A stretch of 56,592 nucleotides of DNA from Siculibacillus sp. (GTDB lineage Bacteria > Pseudomonadota > Alphaproteobacteria > Rhizobiales > Ancalomicrobiaceae), in assembly GCA_030247555.1 (NCBI GenBank), contig JAOTSD010000021.1:1-56592 (forward strand). The letters are read 5' to 3'. The position numbers were made by a program, and so were the translations under genes. The notes below the pieces were generated by a model, which worked only from the letters and a program-made list of their open reading frames with translations, made no database searches and was not told the origin of the DNA. Below are positions 53,241 through 56,592 of this stretch, piece by piece. How positions within the stretch are numbered: position 1 is the first letter of the stretch; every line of letters begins with the position of its first letter.

Positions 53241-54509
53241 ATGAAGTTCGATCATCTGCGCGGCGGCGTGTCCGCCCTGGGCCTCGTCGCGGCCCTGACC
53301 TTCGGAGCGGCCACGGCGCATGCGACCGAGGGCTACTTCCAGACCGGCTACGGCACCATCCAGAAGGCCCAGGCCGGTGCGGGCGTCGCCAATCCGGAAG
53401 ATGCGATGACGCTGTCGGTGAACCCGGCCGGCCTCGTCCATGTCGGCAACCAGTTCAACATGGCCTTCACGCTGTTCTCGCCGCGCCGCGACGTCACCGT
53501 CACCGGTGGTGGCATGCTGGCGGCCGGCAAGACCACCAGCGATTCCGAATACTTCCTCATGCCGAACATGGCCTACAGCCGCCAGATCGACGCGCAGTCG
53601 GCTTGGGGCGTCGCGCTCTACGGCAACGGCGGCATGAACACCAACTACCCGGCGATGGCCCGCAATCCGCTGGAATGCGGCGGCGGCACGGGCATGTTCT
53701 GCGCCGGCCGCGCCGGTGTGAACCTCGAGCAGATGTTCGTCACCGTCGGCTACGCCCGCAAGATGGGCACCGTCTCGCTCGGCATCCAGCCGATCTTCGC
53801 CATGCAGAAGTTCCGGGCGATGGGCATCGCCTCCTTCGCCGGCTTCTCGTCCGACGCGGCGAACCTGTCGAACCGCGACAACGACTACTCCTTCGGCGTC
53901 GGCGTCCGCGCCGGCATCCAGTGGGAGATCCAGCCGGGCGTGCGCCTCGGCCTGACCGGCACCACGCCGATCTGGTCGACCAAGTTCGACAAGTACAAGG
54001 GTCTGTTCGCCGATCAGGGCGGCTTCGACATCCCGGGTTCGGTCTCGGCGGGTCTCGCTTGGGACGCGACCAAGGACCTGACCCTGATGCTCGACTGGCG
54101 CCACATCTTCTATTCGCAGGTCGGCTCGGTCGGCAACACCTCGACCACAATGGGACCGGGCAGCCTCGGCACCTCCGGTGGACCGGGCTTCGGTTGGCGC
54201 GACGTCGACGCGATCTCGATCGCGGCGGCCTACAAGGCGACCAAGGACCTGACTCTGCGTGCCGGCTACTCGCACAACACCAACCCGGTGCGGTCGCAGG
54301 ACGCGATGTTCAACATCTTCGCGCCGGGCATCGTCACCGACCACTTCTCGGCCGGTGCGTCCTACAAGGTCAACCCGAACTCCGGCATCGAGCTGGCCGT
54401 CGGCTACGTGCCGCGCGCCTCGGTCACCGGACCGGCGATGGGCGGCCAGACCGTCCGCCTGTCGATGGAACAGTGGGAAGCCTCGATCGGCTACACCTAC
54501 AAGTTCTGA
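53241..54509 (+). CDS. FadL/OmpP1/TodX-family outer-membrane porin
   Basis: This 422-residue protein has a Sec signal (GLVAALTFGAATAHA, cut before TEGYFQ) followed by the FadL N-terminal hatch motif TGYGTIQKAQAGAGVANPEDA and GLVHVGNQF. The 14-strand barrel pattern ends in the terminal aromatic Phe of GYTYKF. FadL-type channels let hydrophobic compounds cross the outer membrane. Near sulfur-oxidation genes they have been proposed to take up sulfur or hydrophobic sulfur compounds, but this is inference. ATG at 53241 follows GGGGAAC. It is followed by an array of hairpins. Confidence 0.9.
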   Translation: MKFDHLRGGVSALGLVAALTFGAATAHATEGYFQTGYGTIQKAQAGAGVANPEDAMTLSVNPAGLVHVGNQFNMAFTLFSPRRDVTVTGGGMLAAGKTTSDSEYFLMPNMAYSRQIDAQSAWGVALYGNGGMNTNYPAMARNPLECGGGTGMFCAGRAGVNLEQMFVTVGYARKMGTVSLGIQPIFAMQKFRAMGIASFAGFSSDAANLSNRDNDYSFGVGVRAGIQWEIQPGVRLGLTGTTPIWSTKFDKYKGLFADQGGFDIPGSVSAGLAWDATKDLTLMLDWRHIFYSQVGSVGNTSTTMGPGSLGTSGGPGFGWRDVDAISIAAAYKATKDLTLRAGYSHNTNPVRSQDAMFNIFAPGIVTDHFSAGASYKVNPNSGIELAVGYVPRASVTGPAMGGQTVRLSMEQWEASIGYTYKF

Positions 54510-54542
54510 GCCGCCCGGCGAGGAACGTCACGAGGTTCGAAG

Positions 54543-54728
54543 GCCGCGAAACCGAAGGGTTTCGCGGCCTTCGGCCTTTCGGGATAGGGGGCCGCGGAAC
54601 CGATGGGTTTCGCGGCTTTCGGCTCTTCGGGATAAGGGGCCGTGGAACCGATGGGTTTCGCGGCTTTCGGCTCTTCGGGATAAGGGGCCGTGGAACCGAT
54701 GGGTTTCGCGGCTTTCGGCTCTTCGGGA
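54543..54728 (+). repeat. Four tandem 48-bp units, each an RNA hairpin
   Basis: Units start at 54543, 54590, 54638 and 54686 (periods 47, 48, 48). Each holds a 12-position stem: unit 1 is perfect (GGCCGCGAAACC with GGTTTCGCGGCC). In units 2-4 the changes in the left arm (GCGGAACC, GTGGAACC) and right arm (GGCTT) keep G-U wobbles in the plus-strand RNA but would be A-C mismatches in the minus-strand RNA. This points to function in the fadL transcript, as a terminator series or 3-prime protecting structure. None has a T tract. Confidence 0.8.
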
Positions 54729-54875
54729 TTTGGGTTTTGTTCCCCTTTTGCCCATCACTCATTTCCGCCCCCCGGGGAGCATGACCGACGCCGTCGCGGG
54801 CGGATCGCGCCGGCGCCTCCGCCGAAGGGAGACGGGCGAAATGCCGACGGCCGGGAGGAGAAGACGGACCGCGAA

Positions 54876-54909
54876 CGAAAAGGCGGCCCCCTCTTGCGAG
54901 GGAGCCGCC
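54876..54909 (-). terminator. Rho-independent terminator of fba-rpe
   Basis: On the minus strand GGCGGCTCCCTC-GCAA-GAGGGGGCCGCC (one G-U pair) is followed by TTTTCGTT. It starts 37 bases past the rpe stop. Confidence 0.8.
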
Positions 54910-54945
54910 AGCGAGAAGACGGAACTTCGACCGGGCGATCGCCCA

Positions 54946-55614
54946 TCACGCCGGTCGCGCCGCCCCCGCTTTCAGTGCGGCGATCGGCGCCGCGTAATCC
55001 TTGTGCTTGAAGATCGCCGAGCCGGCAACGAAAGTGTCGGCGCCGGCCGCCGCGATCGTCCCGATGGTGTCGGGAGCGACACCGCCGTCGACCTGGAGAC
55101 GGATCGGCTTGCCGAGCGCGTCGATGCGGCGGCGCACCTCCGCGACCTTGTCGACGACATAGGGGATGAAGGCCTGACCGCCGAAGCCGGGGTTGACCGA
55201 CATCAGCAGGACGAGGTCGACGGACTCGAGCACGCAATCGAGAGCCGCGACCGGGGTCGCCGGGTTCAGCACCACGCCGACTTCCTTGCCGAGCGAACGG
55301 ATCAGCTTCAGCGAGCGGTCGAGGTGGCGGGTCGCTTCGACGTGGATGGAGATCAGGTCGGCGCCGGCCTTGGCGAAGCCCTCGATCAACGCGTCGACCG
55401 GCTCGACCATCAGATGGGCGTCGATCTTCAACGTCGTCCACGGCTTGATCGCCTGGAGCACCATCGGACCGAAGGTCAGGTTCGGCACGAAGTGATTGTC
55501 CATGACGTCGAAATGGATCCAATCGGCGCCGGCGGCCTCCACCGCCTTCACCTCTTCGCCGAGGCGAGCGAAGTCGGCCGAGAGGATGGACGGAGCGATG
55601 ACGGTCGGGAGCAT
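54946..55614 (-). CDS. rpe: Ribulose-phosphate 3-epimerase
   Basis: This 222-residue TIM-barrel enzyme interconverts ribulose 5-phosphate and xylulose 5-phosphate, in the pentose phosphate and Calvin cycles. Landmarks are [32 protein letters not shown] with metal-binding His/Asp, [15 protein letters not shown] and [13 protein letters not shown] at 55614. It follows an fba of Calvin-cycle type with a 107-base gap and ends the unit at a terminator, so it may be the cbbE gene of a cbb operon. Confidence 0.95.
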   Translation of the reverse strand: MLPTVIAPSILSADFARLGEEVKAVEAAGADWIHFDVMDNHFVPNLTFGPMVLQAIKPWTTLKIDAHLMVEPVDALIEGFAKAGADLISIHVEATRHLDRSLKLIRSLGKEVGVVLNPATPVAALDCVLESVDLVLLMSVNPGFGGQAFIPYVVDKVAEVRRRIDALGKPIRLQVDGGVAPDTIGTIAAAGADTFVAGSAIFKHKDYAAPIAALKAGAARPA

Positions 55615-55721
55615 GGTGTGACCTTCCCTTGGGCCGGGTGGGCAGGGGGCGAGGAGGAGAGACGGCCGCGGGCCATGCGCCCGCCCCTCCCCCTCTTTCC
55701 CCCTGCGGGGGGACGGGGGCT

Positions 55722-56592
55722 TCAGTTGACGATCTGCGCCAAGGCCCCGGAGGCGTAGGCGGCGGCGACCTTCTCGAGGTCCATCGGCTTGATCTTCGAG
55801 GCGTTGCCGGCGGTGCCGAAGGCTTCGAAGCGGGCCTTGCACACGGCCTTGGCGGCATCCTGCGCGGCGGCGAGGAACTTGCGCGGATCGAACTCGGACT
55901 TCTTGGTCGCCATCACCCGGCGCATCGCCGCGGTCATGGCGAGCCGCAGGTCGGTGTCGATGTTGACCTTGCGCACGCCGTACTTGATGCCCTCGACGAT
56001 CTCCTCGACCGGCACGCCGTAGGTCTCCTTCATGTCGCCGCCGAACTCGCGGATCTCCGCCAGCAACTCCTGCGGCACCGACGACGAGCCGTGCATCACC
56101 AGGTGCGTGTTGGGGATGCGGGCGTTGATCTCCTTGATGCGCGAGATGGCCAGGATCTCGCCCGTCGGCTTCTTGGTGAACTTGTAGGCGCCGTGCGAGG
56201 TGCCGATGGCGATCGCCAGCGCGTCGACCTGGGTCTTGGCGACGAAGTCCGCCGCCTGATCCGGGTCGGTGAGGAGCTGTTCGCGGGTCATGGTGCCCTC
56301 GGCGCCGTGACCGTCCTCCTTGTCGCCCTTCATCGTCTCGAGCGACCCCAGCACGCCGAGCTCGCCCTCGACCGAGACGCCGATCGAGTGGGCGAAGGCC
56401 ACCACCGTGCGGGTCACTTCGACGTTGTACTCGTAGGACGCCACGGACTTGCCGTCGGCCTGCAGCGAGCCGTCCATCATCACCGAGGTGAAGCCGGAGC
56501 GGATCGCCGCCTGGCAGATCGCCGGCGAGGCGCCGTGGTCCTGGTGCATGCACACCGGGATGTCGGGATAGGCCTCGACCGCCGCCTGGATC
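55722..56592 (-). CDS. fba: Class II fructose-bisphosphate aldolase, Calvin-cycle subtype, 5-prime end beyond right edge
   Basis: At least 290 residues of the aldolase are visible; its start lies beyond the window. It splits fructose 1,6-bisphosphate (and sedoheptulose bisphosphate in the Calvin cycle). Zinc and substrate motifs are [43 protein letters not shown] and NIDTDLR. The C-terminus with [19 protein letters not shown] is the Calvin-cycle (CbbA) type rather than the E. coli type. An in-frame Met at 56555 is internal, since EAYPDIPV precedes it. With rpe it suggests a cbb operon. Confidence 0.93.
   Translation of the reverse strand, partial: IQAAVEAYPDIPVCMHQDHGASPAICQAAIRSGFTSVMMDGSLQADGKSVASYEYNVEVTRTVVAFAHSIGVSVEGELGVLGSLETMKGDKEDGHGAEGTMTREQLLTDPDQAADFVAKTQVDALAIAIGTSHGAYKFTKKPTGEILAISRIKEINARIPNTHLVMHGSSSVPQELLAEIREFGGDMKETYGVPVEEIVEGIKYGVRKVNIDTDLRLAMTAAMRRVMATKKSEFDPRKFLAAAQDAAKAVCKARFEAFGTAGNASKIKPMDLEKVAAAYASGALAQIVN

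Larger units (their letters stand above)
54510..54945. other. 436-base gap between convergent fadL and rpe
   Basis: This gap holds the 48-bp hairpin array at 54543-54728, a plain GC-rich stretch, and the rpe terminator at 54876-54909. The apparent open frames across the array arise because its period is a multiple of three; I see no gene. Confidence 0.65.

Noticed and set aside
54543-54728. Possible CRISPR array
   Set aside because: Units are contiguous with no variable spacers, only four copies, and no cas genes nearby.
54424-54784. Open frames with a repeated 16-residue peptide across 54543-54728
   Set aside because: They arise because the 48-bp DNA repeat is a multiple of three. No start signal or homology was seen, and hairpin conservation explains the pattern better.

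Overview
The window is high-GC DNA from an alphaproteobacterium, most likely of the order Hyphomicrobiales (Rhizobiales). The clues are the nnr | glnB-glnA neighbourhood, an aapJQMP amino-acid transporter, an RNase E with an acidic insertion in its S1 region, and many GTG starts. No species can be named from sequence alone. I saw no rRNA, tRNA, insertion sequence, prophage or CRISPR array.

Left part (1-18.3 kb) is mostly core metabolism. It holds the start of nnr (cut by the edge), glnB-glnA behind a sigma-54-like promoter, and three envelope or membrane genes (acyltransferase, FAD oxidoreductase, GT-C-like protein). These are followed by two tandem mercaptopyruvate sulfurtransferases, a TetR repressor divergent from a flavodoxin-fold oxidoreductase with a perfect operator between them, the aapJQMP transporter, a cystathionine beta-lyase, a PAP2 phosphatase and a small lipoprotein. 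The middle part (18.4-38.8 kb) holds korAB (2-oxoacid:ferredoxin oxidoreductase), a GST-like gene flanked by two small PilZ genes, sbcDC, a class A beta-lactamase, PBP1a, an AmiC amidase, rne with a long leader, an aminotransferase and a methyltransferase.

The right part (38.9-54.5 kb) is the distinctive region. A complete Isp-type (group 1e-like) [NiFe] hydrogenase operon (hupD-hupH-hynS-isp1-hynL-isp2) sits beside a lipoate-carrier module. That module has a GcvH-like lipoate-binding protein (LbpA), a DsrE-family protein and a full sHdr-type lipoylation operon (two radical-SAM LipS proteins, LipT, sLpl(AB)). Next to it lie an HDAC-fold deacylase, a DsrE2-like protein, TusA and a FadL-type porin. 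LbpA and its assembly enzymes are known from sHdr sulfur oxidizers, but no shdr genes are present here. Three transcription units (lipS/lipT/sLpl, dsrE-lbpA and the hydrogenase operon) carry the same AT-rich palindrome, consensus TTAGAA-N3-CATAA, just upstream of their starts. The hydrogenase copy lies next to an FNR/FixK-like box. This suggests that one regulator ties hydrogen oxidation, lipoyl-carrier assembly and sulfur transfer together, and it is the main discovery lead.

The right edge has rpe and a truncated Calvin-cycle-type class II fba, hinting at a cbb operon beyond the window and so at a hydrogen- and sulfur-using autotroph or mixotroph. Between fadL and rpe is a four-unit 48-bp tandem array of RNA hairpins whose variants keep pairing only in the fadL sense transcript.
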